The translations under genes were made by a program, and so were the position numbers. Of a stretch of DNA of 11,319 bases, positions 4,849 to 11,319 are shown piece by piece. Below the pieces are notes generated by a model, which was not told the DNA's origin, ran no database searches, and saw only the letters and a list, made by a program, of their open reading frames with translations. Each line of letters begins with the position of its first letter. The stretch's first letter is position 1. The DNA comes from Firmicutes bacterium CAG:145 (lineage in GTDB: Bacteria; Bacillota; Clostridia; Peptostreptococcales; Anaerovoracaceae): assembly GCA_000435715.1 (NCBI GenBank), contig FR882598.1:116327-127645 (forward strand), in the 5' to 3' direction.

Positions 4849-5850
4849 ATGGATAAGAAATATTACTACAGAATGCTCGGCATAACGAGAAGCAATCCTA
4901 CACAACAGCAGATAAGAGAAGCATACGACCAACGTATGGCTAAACTGAACTCTTCCGACTATGAGGATGACCGTCAGTATGCCCGCAAGAAGATGAAAGA
5001 AGCTACCATGGCTTACAGTGTTCTTACCGGAGCGGCCCCTTCTGTAACAAAAAAGCAGAAGCGGGATTATTTTGAGAAATTCAAAGATGCCATGGAAAGC
5101 CGGGAGGGCAACGAGTCAGCTGACAGTGCTGAATTTGACGAGGGCATGGCCCAATACAAGAGATCTAGGGAGAGAGAAGAAAGAGCCTCGGAACGAGGCT
5201 ATGAGAGAGCAAGACAGGAAAAAACCGCATATCGTTCATCCGGGAGAAATCTGTCGGGGAATTTTCAGAATATAACGAACTCCAGAAATAAAAAGACGAT
5301 GATCGGCATAATCATAGCGGCCGCAGTGGTCATCATCATAGGCGCGGGAGTATTGTTTGGAAACCTGGCCGATTACCTGTCGGAAAAATTATCTTCATAT
5401 GAACCGGGATACGATTACGAAGAAGAATACAACTATACCCTGAGTGACTATGAAATGGAACAGATAGATGCCATAGGATCCCAATACAGAGAAGAAAATT
5501 ACTATGAAATGCTGGATCTTTCTGCCGCTTCCCAGAACGCTGCTTATATAGACTGGACTGAGGGATCAGGCGAATATGGCGGTGATGATATGTTCGACGG
5601 CATATTCAATGTCGTCTACGATATGGGCATATATGACTTATCGAGCTTCTTTGACTATATAACCGGAGAGAAAGACTATTACTTTAATTACGATGACAGG
5701 GACTGCGCCGAGACATTGATAGAGTGGATGGGAGCGCCGAAGTTTGCCGATGTGGCGGGAGCCGTGAACATGTATACCGATACTCCGATACTGAGTCTCA
5801 GCGATTATCTGGAATACTTAGATAACATAATAGCAGAAAATGCATATTGA
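4849..5850 (+). CDS. Single-pass membrane protein with a degenerate J-like domain
   Basis: This 333-residue protein is of unknown function. Residues 4-60 (YYYRMLGITRSNPTQQQ, IREAYDQRMAKLN, ARKKMKEATMAYSVLTG) follow the helix pattern of a DnaJ J-domain, but the HPD tripeptide that stimulates DnaK is absent from the helix II-III turn. A charged, Arg/Glu-rich linker (about 70-147) leads to one hydrophobic segment (151-170, IGIIIAAAVVIIIGAGVLF), then an acidic, Tyr-rich C-terminal domain of about 160 residues, predicted outside the membrane if the N-terminus is cytoplasmic. The start at 4849 is preferred over an in-frame ATG at 4834 because GAGAGG (4837-4842) lies 6 nt in front of it. It heads the cluster with mtnA, whose start is 14 nt past its stop. 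Confidence 0.75.
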   Translation: MDKKYYYRMLGITRSNPTQQQIREAYDQRMAKLNSSDYEDDRQYARKKMKEATMAYSVLTGAAPSVTKKQKRDYFEKFKDAMESREGNESADSAEFDEGMAQYKRSREREERASERGYERARQEKTAYRSSGRNLSGNFQNITNSRNKKTMIGIIIAAAVVIIIGAGVLFGNLADYLSEKLSSYEPGYDYEEEYNYTLSDYEMEQIDAIGSQYREENYYEMLDLSAASQNAAYIDWTEGSGEYGGDDMFDGIFNVVYDMGIYDLSSFFDYITGEKDYYFNYDDRDCAETLIEWMGAPKFADVAGAVNMYTDTPILSLSDYLEYLDNIIAENAY

Positions 5851-5864
5851 GAAGGTGAACTTGG

Positions 5865-6926
5865 ATGACAGAGAATACAGTGTTTGACATCGCTCCGATC
5901 AAGTATTCGGAGAACGGCCTTGCAGTCCTCGACCAGACCAGACTGCCGGGAGAAGAAATATATATAAAAATAGAAAATAAAGAGGATATATGGGAGGCTA
6001 TATATCACCTCAAAGTAAGGGGAGCTCCGGCTATAGGCGTGGCTGCTTCGTATGGACTGTGCATAGAGGCCGGACGCTTCGAAGGCGATTCTATCAGCGA
6101 ATTCATAAAATTTACTAAAGAGGCTGCCGCTTATATACAGAGCGCAAGGCCTACAGCAGTGAATTTATCCTGGGCGATGAAGCGACTTTCTATGGGGCTG
6201 GAAAATGCAGGCGCGGCGACTCCTGCGGAAGGCAAGGAATGGCTCCTTAAGGAAGCGGAGGCTATACACAGAGAAGATATAGCTGCCTGCAAAGCCATGG
6301 GACAGTACGGGCTGTCTCTTCTCAGGCCGGGAATGGGTATATTGACTCACTGCAATGCCGGGACTATAGCCACGGCCAAATATGGAACCTGCCTGGCTCC
6401 CATATATCTGGGGCAGGAGAAGGGATATGATTTTCGGGTGTTTGCCGACGAGACAAGACCGCTGCTGCAGGGAGCCAGACTTACTTGCTGGGAACTGAAC
6501 AAGGCGGGAGTAGATGTGACGCTGATATGTGATAATATGGCGTCTTCTGTAATGAAAAAGGGATGGATAGACGCCGTAGTGGTAGGCTGTGACAGGATGG
6601 CGGCCAACGGAGACGGCGCCAACAAGATAGGCACCTCTGCGGTGGCTATCTTAGCTAAAGAATACGGTATACCGTTTTACATGTACGTCCCTACATCTAC
6701 TATAGATATGCAGACTCCCTGCGGAGACGATATACAGATCGAACTTCGCAGAGGCGAAGAGATATACAAGATGTGGTACGAAAAACCCATGGCCCCGGAG
6801 GGGGTCAAGACATATAATCCATCCTTTGACGTGACAGATCATAAATACATCACGGCCGTGATTACAGAAAAGGGGATCGTAAGACCTCCTTACGACCGCA
6901 ATCTAAAACTGCTGATGACAAAGTAA
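5865..6926 (+). CDS. mtnA: S-methyl-5-thioribose-1-phosphate isomerase (MtnA)
   Basis: This 353-residue protein is full length for MtnA, which converts 5-methylthioribose 1-phosphate to 5-methylthioribulose 1-phosphate in the methionine salvage pathway. Family motifs run in order: VRGAPAIGVAASYG (51-64), RPTAVNLSWA, THCNAG with the catalytic Cys163, DETRPLLQGARLT, DNMA, and GCDRMAANGDGANKIGT with the catalytic Asp243. These features separate it from eIF2B and ribose-1,5-bisphosphate isomerase relatives. AAGGTGA at 5852-5858 supports the start. No other salvage gene (mtnK, mtnB, mtnN) is nearby, so the rest of the route is either elsewhere or the enzyme serves a related disposal of 5-deoxypentose phosphates; the sequence cannot decide. 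The transporter gene begins 13 nt downstream. Confidence 0.95.
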   Translation: MTENTVFDIAPIKYSENGLAVLDQTRLPGEEIYIKIENKEDIWEAIYHLKVRGAPAIGVAASYGLCIEAGRFEGDSISEFIKFTKEAAAYIQSARPTAVNLSWAMKRLSMGLENAGAATPAEGKEWLLKEAEAIHREDIAACKAMGQYGLSLLRPGMGILTHCNAGTIATAKYGTCLAPIYLGQEKGYDFRVFADETRPLLQGARLTCWELNKAGVDVTLICDNMASSVMKKGWIDAVVVGCDRMAANGDGANKIGTSAVAILAKEYGIPFYMYVPTSTIDMQTPCGDDIQIELRRGEEIYKMWYEKPMAPEGVKTYNPSFDVTDHKYITAVITEKGIVRPPYDRNLKLLMTK

Positions 6927-6939
6927 GGTGGCGCATTAC

Positions 6940-7851
6940 ATGGAAAACTCACAAAGTAAGACGGGATTCATAGCTAAATATGCAAAGATAACTACGGTGA
7001 TCGCAGTGGTGTTCGGAGCCACATCGGGAATTTTCGGATCGCTCACCGGAGCCGGCTCCATGGCCATAGGCTTTTGGCGGCTTACCATAGCTCTGCCGTT
7101 TTTCATCATACCGGTGGCGGTAAACGGCGAAAAGAGAGCAAAGCTTAAAGCTATAAGTGCAGCAGATTGTTTATGGTGTTTTGCAGGAGGCGCTTTTCTT
7201 TTCGGCCATTTTTTCTCGTGGTTCAATGCGGTTAAGCTCACCAATATAGCCAGCGCTTCGGTGCTTGCTGCTCTTCACCCTCTCGTGGTTTTGCTGGTCA
7301 CCGTCTTCGTCTATCATAAAAAAGTAGGCTTTAAATCGGTAGCCGCCATAATCGTGGCTCTGATAGGAGGCGCTGTCATAGCTTTTTCCGGAGCAGGGTC
7401 TTTTGCCGGCGGAGATCTTAAAGGAGATATATTCGCATTTTTAGCGGCTATGTTCATGGGCTTGTATTTTTCCGTAGGCGACAGCGTGCGGAAAAGAGTA
7501 GACGGAGGACTGTATGTCCTGCTGGTCTTTACTTCATGCTGGATATGTTTTGCCGTAGGTTCTGCCGCGACAGGTACGCAGCTTTTGGGCTATGGACTTA
7601 TGGATTATGTGTATATAGTCATAATGGCGGTAGTCTGCCAGATCGGAGCTCACGCAGTTTTCAATATGTGTATAGGACATGTTAGTTCGCTTTACGTTTC
7701 CACCTGGGAGGCGGGAGAACCGGTATTTGCCACCGCGATGGCTTTAATATTCTTAGGACAGGTGCCTCGTACATACGAGATAATAGGCTGCATAATAGTA
7801 GTGTGCGCACTGTTGTACTATAACAGGCAGGAGAGCAAGAATGAGTTATAA
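6940..7851 (+). CDS. EamA-family (drug/metabolite superfamily) transporter
   Basis: This 303-residue membrane protein has about ten hydrophobic segments arranged as two EamA repeats. The first repeat contains FGHFFSWFNAVKLTNIASASVLAALHPL; the second contains the hallmark WEAGEPVFATAMALIFLGQ before the last helices. The family exports or exchanges amino acids, nucleosides and other small metabolites, and the substrate cannot be read from sequence. Lying directly after mtnA it might move a nucleoside- or sulfur-containing product, but this is only positional. The ATG at 6940 is chosen because AAGGTGG (6925-6931) sits 8 nt before it; an in-frame GTG at 6928 lies inside that ribosome binding site. 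The 3' end overlaps scpA by 11 nt, implying coupled translation. Confidence 0.88.
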   Translation: MENSQSKTGFIAKYAKITTVIAVVFGATSGIFGSLTGAGSMAIGFWRLTIALPFFIIPVAVNGEKRAKLKAISAADCLWCFAGGAFLFGHFFSWFNAVKLTNIASASVLAALHPLVVLLVTVFVYHKKVGFKSVAAIIVALIGGAVIAFSGAGSFAGGDLKGDIFAFLAAMFMGLYFSVGDSVRKRVDGGLYVLLVFTSCWICFAVGSAATGTQLLGYGLMDYVYIVIMAVVCQIGAHAVFNMCIGHVSSLYVSTWEAGEPVFATAMALIFLGQVPRTYEIIGCIIVVCALLYYNRQESKNEL

Positions 7852-8608
7852 AGTAAAACTTCAGACATTTGAGGGGCCCTTTGATCTGCTGGTATATCTC
7901 ATAGAGAATGCTCAGATGAGCATCTATGATATAGAAATAAAGAGCATAACCGGGCAGTACCTCGAGTATATAAAAGCCATGCAGGAAATGGATATCGCTG
8001 TGGCTACAGAATTTATGGTGCTGGCCTCTTCTCTCATCGAGATCAAATCCAAGATGATCCTGCCTCGCATCAGCGAATCGGGAGAAAACATGATAGAAGA
8101 AGATCCAAGACGCGAATTAGTGGCAAGGCTCGTAGAATATAAGAAGTTCAAGCAGGCCGCAAGGATACTGCAGGAGCAGGAGGAAGCGGCGGAAAGTATA
8201 TTTGAAAAGCCCAGAGAAGATATTTCCGAGTATCTGGACAAGCCCGACGAGTATCTCAGCCTCGATCTTAAACAGTTCGCCGCGGCTTTCGCATCTTTCA
8301 TAGAAAAGAAGCAGAGGATAGAGGCCGTCCGCAAGCAGTATACCAGGATACAGAGGGAAAGAGCCACCACAGAAAACAGGATATCATATATAGCTTCCAA
8401 GATACGCCAAAAAATAGGAAAGATCTTTGATTTCCGGGAACTGATACCGGATAAGAAAGATAGATACGATGTGGTGGTGTCATTCATATCCGTCCTGGAG
8501 ATGGCAAAAGAAAGGGTAGTCAACGTGCGCCAGAAAGTCACCTACGGGAATATAGAGATAGAATCAGGAGAGAGAATAAACGAAGGAGACATCAGATATG
8601 AGCAGTAA
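7841..8608 (+). CDS. scpA: Segregation and condensation protein A (kleisin)
   Basis: This 255-residue cytoplasmic protein is the kleisin that bridges SMC heads in the bacterial condensin complex. The N-terminal domain is typical (FEGPFDLLVYLIENAQMSIYDIEI, then ATEFMVLASSLIEIKSKMILPR). A long charged, helical middle follows, with a C-terminal winged-helix region (FISVLEMAKERVVNVRQ) that binds the SMC cap. Length is usual for the family. The start lies 11 nt inside the transporter gene with AGGAG at 7829-7833, and the end overlaps scpB by 11 nt, so three genes are translationally linked. SMC itself is not in the window. Confidence 0.96.
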   Translation: MSYKVKLQTFEGPFDLLVYLIENAQMSIYDIEIKSITGQYLEYIKAMQEMDIAVATEFMVLASSLIEIKSKMILPRISESGENMIEEDPRRELVARLVEYKKFKQAARILQEQEEAAESIFEKPREDISEYLDKPDEYLSLDLKQFAAAFASFIEKKQRIEAVRKQYTRIQRERATTENRISYIASKIRQKIGKIFDFRELIPDKKDRYDVVVSFISVLEMAKERVVNVRQKVTYGNIEIESGERINEGDIRYEQ

Positions 8609-9194
8609 GAAAACTATCAAATCCGCCTTTGAATCCATGATGTTCACTTGGGGCGAACCGCTGGAGGCTAAGGTGGCGGCAGAAGTTTTCAATATAAGCA
8701 GACAGGAGGCCGTAGAATACTTCGAAGAACTTAAGGAAGAGTATGAGCAGGAAGGGCGCGGCATAGTGATCAGGCGTATAAATCAGTCTTTTCAGTTTGT
8801 GACCAGAGAAGAGAACGCCGATTATATCAGGGCGCTTTGTACTCCGGTAAAGACGAAGAAACTTTCCCAGTCGGCTCTCGAGGTGCTGGCCATAGTGGCC
8901 TATAAACAGCCGGTGACCAAAGGAGAGATCGAAGCCATAAGAGGAATAAGATGCGACAGGGTCATGGACGGACTGATGAAAAAAGATCTTGTCTGCGAAA
9001 GAGGCAGGGCGGATACGGTGGGCCGCCCCATACTATACTGTACAACAGATACTTTTTTAAAGAACTTCGGCTTTTCTTCCATCAAAGATCTGCCTGAAAT
9101 AGATGATATCGACAGCATCGCCGGAGGAATCGCAGAAGATGTGGAAGAAGAAGCGCCGTTTGCAGATGACGGACAGATGCAGATAGAGATTTGA
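8598..9194 (+). CDS. scpB: Segregation and condensation protein B
   Basis: This 198-residue protein is the winged-helix partner of ScpA; ScpB dimers bind the kleisin middle and modulate SMC ATPase activity during chromosome segregation. The first winged helix spans about residues 5-80 (FESMMFTWGEPLEAKVAAEVFNI) and the second 85-160 (LSQSALEVLAIVAYKQPVTKGEIEAIRG, then GRADTVGRPILYCTTDTFLKNFG), followed by an acidic tail ending QMQIEI. AAGGAG at 8583-8588 supports the start. The stop codon TGA lies inside TTGACA (9191-9196), which could serve as a -35 for the next gene. It is the last gene of the cluster and is followed by a hairpin at 9257-9292. Confidence 0.96.
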   Translation: MSSKKTIKSAFESMMFTWGEPLEAKVAAEVFNISRQEAVEYFEELKEEYEQEGRGIVIRRINQSFQFVTREENADYIRALCTPVKTKKLSQSALEVLAIVAYKQPVTKGEIEAIRGIRCDRVMDGLMKKDLVCERGRADTVGRPILYCTTDTFLKNFGFSSIKDLPEIDDIDSIAGGIAEDVEEEAPFADDGQMQIEI

Positions 9195-9219
9195 CAATCA
9201 CCGGAAGTCAGCTTGGATT
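9191..9219 (+). promoter_or_regulatory. Possible promoter for the carboxypeptidase gene
   Basis: A perfect -35 TTGACA (9191-9196) overlapping the scpB stop is followed after 17 nt by TGGATT (9214-9219), which matches the -10 consensus at only three positions. If used, the transcript would still contain the whole hairpin at 9257-9292. Confidence 0.25.
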
Positions 9220-9256
9220 TTAAAAGCCCAAGCCCTATGGCATTAAACAGGAATAT

Positions 9257-9295
9257 AACTCCCTCAAAGCAGTAAAATGCTATGAGGGAGTTTTT
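9257..9295 (+). terminator. Terminator-like hairpin overlapping the downstream ribosome binding site
   Basis: AACTCCCTCA (9257-9266) pairs over 10 bp with TGAGGGAGTT (9283-9292), with an inner stem AGCA/TGCT (9268-9271/9278-9281). T-residues run to 9295 and the ATG of the next gene begins at 9296. The hairpin fits an intrinsic terminator for the scpAB cluster. Its 3' arm GAGGGAG (9284-9290) is also the only Shine-Dalgarno-like sequence for the next gene, so any transcript crossing it could hide that site. Confidence 0.75.
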
Positions 9296-10225
9296 ATGAG
9301 TAAAAAGTTTAAAATCATACTTATATCATGTCTGTGCCTCGGAATTTTCGGAGGATTTTCTGAGTTCTTCGGTCCGTCTCTTTATGTGGATGAGGAAAGC
9401 GTACTGGAGGGAAAAGATTATACGAGAGCCGCCGGGGACGGAGATGATCAGGGAGTCAGAGCGCCGACAGTGGCAGCAGAGGGAGCCATACTCATAGACG
9501 GAAAGAGCGGAGATACCATTTACGAGAAGGACGCCGATAAAAAGCTTTATCCGGCCAGCACCACAAAGATAATGACCGCCCTGGTAGCGCTGGAGATAAT
9601 AGATGAGATAGGAGCCGATCTCGGCTCGGAGGTCATCGTTCCGGCAGAAGCAGCAGGCGCTGAAGGCTCGTCGGTGTATTTAAAGGCAGGGGAGAAAGTC
9701 ACTCTAAAGGAACTCATGTACGGAATGATGCTGCAGTCGGGAAATGACGCGGCGCAGGCGGTAGCTATATGCTGCGGAGGAACTCTCGATGAATTTGTAT
9801 CAAGAATGAACCTTAAAGCTCAGGAACTCGGCTGCGCGTCTACACATTTTATGAACCCCAGCGGCCTCTTTGACGAAGAACATTATACGACTGCAAGAGA
9901 TCTTGCGATCATAAGCCGGGCCGCCATGGAAAGAGAAGATTTCAGAGAGATAGTGGCGACTTCCCGCTGGGAAAGTTCTGACACGGGAAGAATTTTTAAC
10001 AATAAGAATAAGACGATTTCTCAGTATGAAGGAGCTACGGGAATAAAAATAGGATATACCGAGAGGTCAGGAAGGACTCTTGCGGCCTCGGCGAAAAGAG
10101 ACGGTAAAGAGCTGATCGCTGTGGTACTGAACGATCATAACTGGTTTAACGACGCATATTCGTTGATGGATTACGGATTCGCCAGATGGGATGAAGAAAA
10201 TGACAAGGACAGGGAGGTAGACTGA
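9296..10225 (+). CDS. D-alanyl-D-alanine carboxypeptidase-like protein (peptidase S11)
   Basis: This 309-residue protein resembles DacF/DacA-type low-molecular-weight penicillin-binding proteins, which trim the terminal D-Ala from peptidoglycan stem peptides outside the membrane. A signal or anchor segment (KKFKIILISCLCLGIFGGF, 3-21) is followed by a linker and the catalytic domain: SxxK motif S88-T-T-K91 (YPASTTKIMTALVALE), SGN at 148-150 (LQSGNDAAQAV), and the third motif as K251-I252-G253 in GIKIGYTERSGRTLA, where KTG or KSG is usual. The protein stops about 50 residues later (FARWDEENDKDREVD), so the C-terminal beta domain and membrane-anchoring helix of the family are missing. The start immediately follows a hairpin that contains its ribosome binding site. 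Its stop overlaps the next start (TGATG). Confidence 0.88.
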   Translation: MSKKFKIILISCLCLGIFGGFSEFFGPSLYVDEESVLEGKDYTRAAGDGDDQGVRAPTVAAEGAILIDGKSGDTIYEKDADKKLYPASTTKIMTALVALEIIDEIGADLGSEVIVPAEAAGAEGSSVYLKAGEKVTLKELMYGMMLQSGNDAAQAVAICCGGTLDEFVSRMNLKAQELGCASTHFMNPSGLFDEEHYTTARDLAIISRAAMEREDFREIVATSRWESSDTGRIFNNKNKTISQYEGATGIKIGYTERSGRTLAASAKRDGKELIAVVLNDHNWFNDAYSLMDYGFARWDEENDKDREVD

Positions 10226-11169
10226 TGGCGTATATTTGTATGGACAGGGGAACAGATAAATGTCCCTGTGCGTTGATGGAGGCAGGCCAATGTTATACAT
10301 GCAGCATGATACAGACGGGAAAATGCAGCTGTAGCTGCGGCTGGCAGGGAGTATGCCCTTATACAGAATATAAACAGAGAGGAAGCAGCGTCATAGAGCC
10401 TAAGGAAACGAGAAACTTTGTGGTGGCCGAGAGACATGACTTTTCACCGTCTCTGTCGGTGGTCACTCTCAAGGTCCCTTTTGCCTACAGCACTAAGTGC
10501 AGGGAAAAAGGAGCTTTTATGATGGTGTGCAAAGATCAGTGGCAGATACCGATATCTGTCATGGAAAGCTATACGGTAAAGGAAGAAGAAGGTCTGCCTG
10601 AAGGCAGGATAAAGCTGGCCATAAATGCTGCAGGCCCCAAGACTATAGGTTTGCTTAAGCGCTGCAGCGCAGGCAGCGTGTGGAATGTCAGAGGCCCATA
10701 TTTTACAGGACTTGTGAGAAAAGAGATCTATGACCCCAAGGCTCTTTCTATAGTGGCCGCCAAGGGGATTGCCCTGATGCCGCTTCTCAACATGAAACAG
10801 GAAATAGGCGGGAACCTGGCGGGTTTTTATCTGGACAGGAGCAAACTGCCGGAAGAATTTGAAAGCGAGTATCTCAGCGATCTTCAGTATGAAGAAGCAG
10901 ATCTCACATACAGGATAGAGGAAACGGCCGAAAACATTCACAGGAGCTATAAATTCTGCATGGAAAGTACAGACAGAAAGCCTAATGTCTTTCTAATGGT
11001 GTCTCCGTATTTTTTAGGCAGGTTGACAGAACTTCTCGATATAGATAAAAGAGAAATAATAGCGCCTAACCATGTTAATATGTGCTGCGGCGAGGGCATA
11101 TGCGGAGCCTGTTCTCACACTGACGCCCAAGGGGTAACCGTGAGGGGCTGTAAATGCTTTGATCTGTAA
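10225..11169 (+). CDS. Cys-rich PyrK-like iron-sulfur flavoprotein reductase
   Basis: This 314-residue protein resembles the electron-transfer subunit of dihydroorotate dehydrogenase (PyrK) and related ferredoxin-reductase-fold proteins. The C-terminus has a [2Fe-2S] pattern C288-x4-C293-x2-C296-x12-C309 (CCGEGICGAC, then RGCKCF). The centre would be a FAD-binding barrel (about 60-155, ending near RGPYFTG) and a nucleotide-binding domain (170-285), but the usual Gly-rich signature is degenerate (AAKGIALMPLL), as is the expected Arg-containing FAD motif (QIPISV). The first 46 residues hold nine Cys (5, 13, 15, 23, 26, 34, 36, 38, 44), ending GVCPYTEY, possibly a second metal or cluster site. 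No pyrD or other pyrimidine gene is near, so a pyrimidine role is not supported. GGGAGG at 10212-10217 and overlap with the preceding stop show coupling to the carboxypeptidase gene. Confidence 0.75.
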   Translation: MAYICMDRGTDKCPCALMEAGQCYTCSMIQTGKCSCSCGWQGVCPYTEYKQRGSSVIEPKETRNFVVAERHDFSPSLSVVTLKVPFAYSTKCREKGAFMMVCKDQWQIPISVMESYTVKEEEGLPEGRIKLAINAAGPKTIGLLKRCSAGSVWNVRGPYFTGLVRKEIYDPKALSIVAAKGIALMPLLNMKQEIGGNLAGFYLDRSKLPEEFESEYLSDLQYEEADLTYRIEETAENIHRSYKFCMESTDRKPNVFLMVSPYFLGRLTELLDIDKREIIAPNHVNMCCGEGICGACSHTDAQGVTVRGCKCFDL

Positions 11170-11200
11170 TATGCCGGGGGCGCCGGTTCCATGACAAATG

Positions 11201-11226
11201 AAAAGCCCGGGCAAGAGAGCCCGGGC
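11201..11226 (-). terminator. GC-rich terminator between convergent genes
   Basis: GCCCGGGC (11205-11212) and GCCCGGGC (11219-11226) pair over 8 bp with a 6-nt loop. Read on the minus strand the stem is followed by TTTT (11204-11201), so it best terminates the minus-strand gene; on the plus strand only ATATTCT follows. AATATGCC (11168-11175) can also pair with GGCATATT (11224-11231), which would compete with the right arm. Confidence 0.7.
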
Positions 11227-11254
11227 ATATTCTCAAGAATGCTTTCTGCCGATA

Positions 11255-11319
11255 TTACATATCTGCAAGAGAACTGTAGCTGTTAGCCATATCGTAGATT
11301 CCACCGGTCAGAGCGTTGG
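11255..11319 (-). CDS. 3' end of an unrecognised minus-strand gene
   Basis: Read on the minus strand from the window edge, one frame stays open for 20 codons (NALTGGIYDMANSYSSLADM) to a TAA at 11257-11255, and a terminator with a minus-strand T-tract follows 29 nt later. Placement, the open frame and the terminator support a real gene, but too little is present to name it; the start lies outside the window. Confidence 0.6.
   Translation of the reverse strand, partial: NALTGGIYDMANSYSSLADM

Noticed and set aside
6928..6939. GTG start for the transporter gene
   Set aside because: The GTG is part of the AAGGTGG Shine-Dalgarno that serves the ATG at 6940.
7924..8541. 205-codon minus-strand open frame
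   Set aside because: It is the shadow of scpA; the Ser/Ile-rich translation reflects the antisense of the ScpA helical region.
9323..9331. Lipobox-like LISC in the carboxypeptidase signal segment
   Set aside because: The Cys is residue 12, leaving only about five hydrophobic residues before it, too few for a lipoprotein signal peptide; hydrophobicity continues past it.
10225..11169. Call as pyrK of pyrimidine synthesis
   Set aside because: FAD/NAD signatures are degenerate, an extra Cys-rich N-terminus is present and no pyrD or other pyr gene is adjacent.

Overview
The window reads as a low-to-mid GC Gram-positive anaerobe, most likely class Clostridia. The evidence is a clostridial-type gene set (pst-phoU, a two-iron superoxide reductase, scpAB, a DacF-like peptidase, a Cys-rich PyrK-like flavoprotein), strong AGGAGG-type ribosome binding sites, dense gene packing, and very heavy use of ATA for Ile and AGA/AGG for Arg. 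The genus cannot be fixed from the sequence alone.

Layout. (1) 1-2526: the 3' part of a phosphate-uptake operon, pstC (3' end only)-pstA-pstB-phoU, with overlaps or gaps of at most 4 nt. (2) 2578-2946: a desulfoferrodoxin-type superoxide reductase, followed by a hairpin terminator at 2968-3003 with A- and T-tracts on either side, shared with a convergent PhzF-family enzyme (minus strand, 3057-3944) that has its own good promoter. (3) 3957-4848: about 890 nt without a credible gene. It is unusually rich in inverted repeats, has two extended -10 promoters, a duplicated GC-rich module whose hairpin shows a compensatory base-pair change, a 179-bp segment with 12-bp terminal inverted repeats, and a 2 x 22-bp tandem repeat. 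It is the least explained and most interesting part of the window. (4) 4849-9194: a tight co-directional cluster: a membrane-anchored J-like protein lacking HPD, mtnA, an EamA-family transporter, scpA and scpB. (5) 9257-9295: a terminator-like hairpin whose 3' arm is also the ribosome binding site of the next gene. (6) 9296-11169: a D-Ala-D-Ala carboxypeptidase-like protein (KIG instead of KTG, no C-terminal domain), translationally coupled to a Cys-rich PyrK-like iron-sulfur flavoprotein. (7) 11201-11319: a terminator and the last 20 codons of an unrecognised minus-strand gene.

How the genes work together. PstC/PstA form the membrane channel, PstB powers it and PhoU regulates phosphate uptake and signalling. 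ScpA and ScpB are the kleisin and winged-helix partners of SMC in chromosome condensation and segregation; the three genes in front of them are likely carried on the same transcript. The remaining genes are metabolic or housekeeping singletons with no obvious common pathway.
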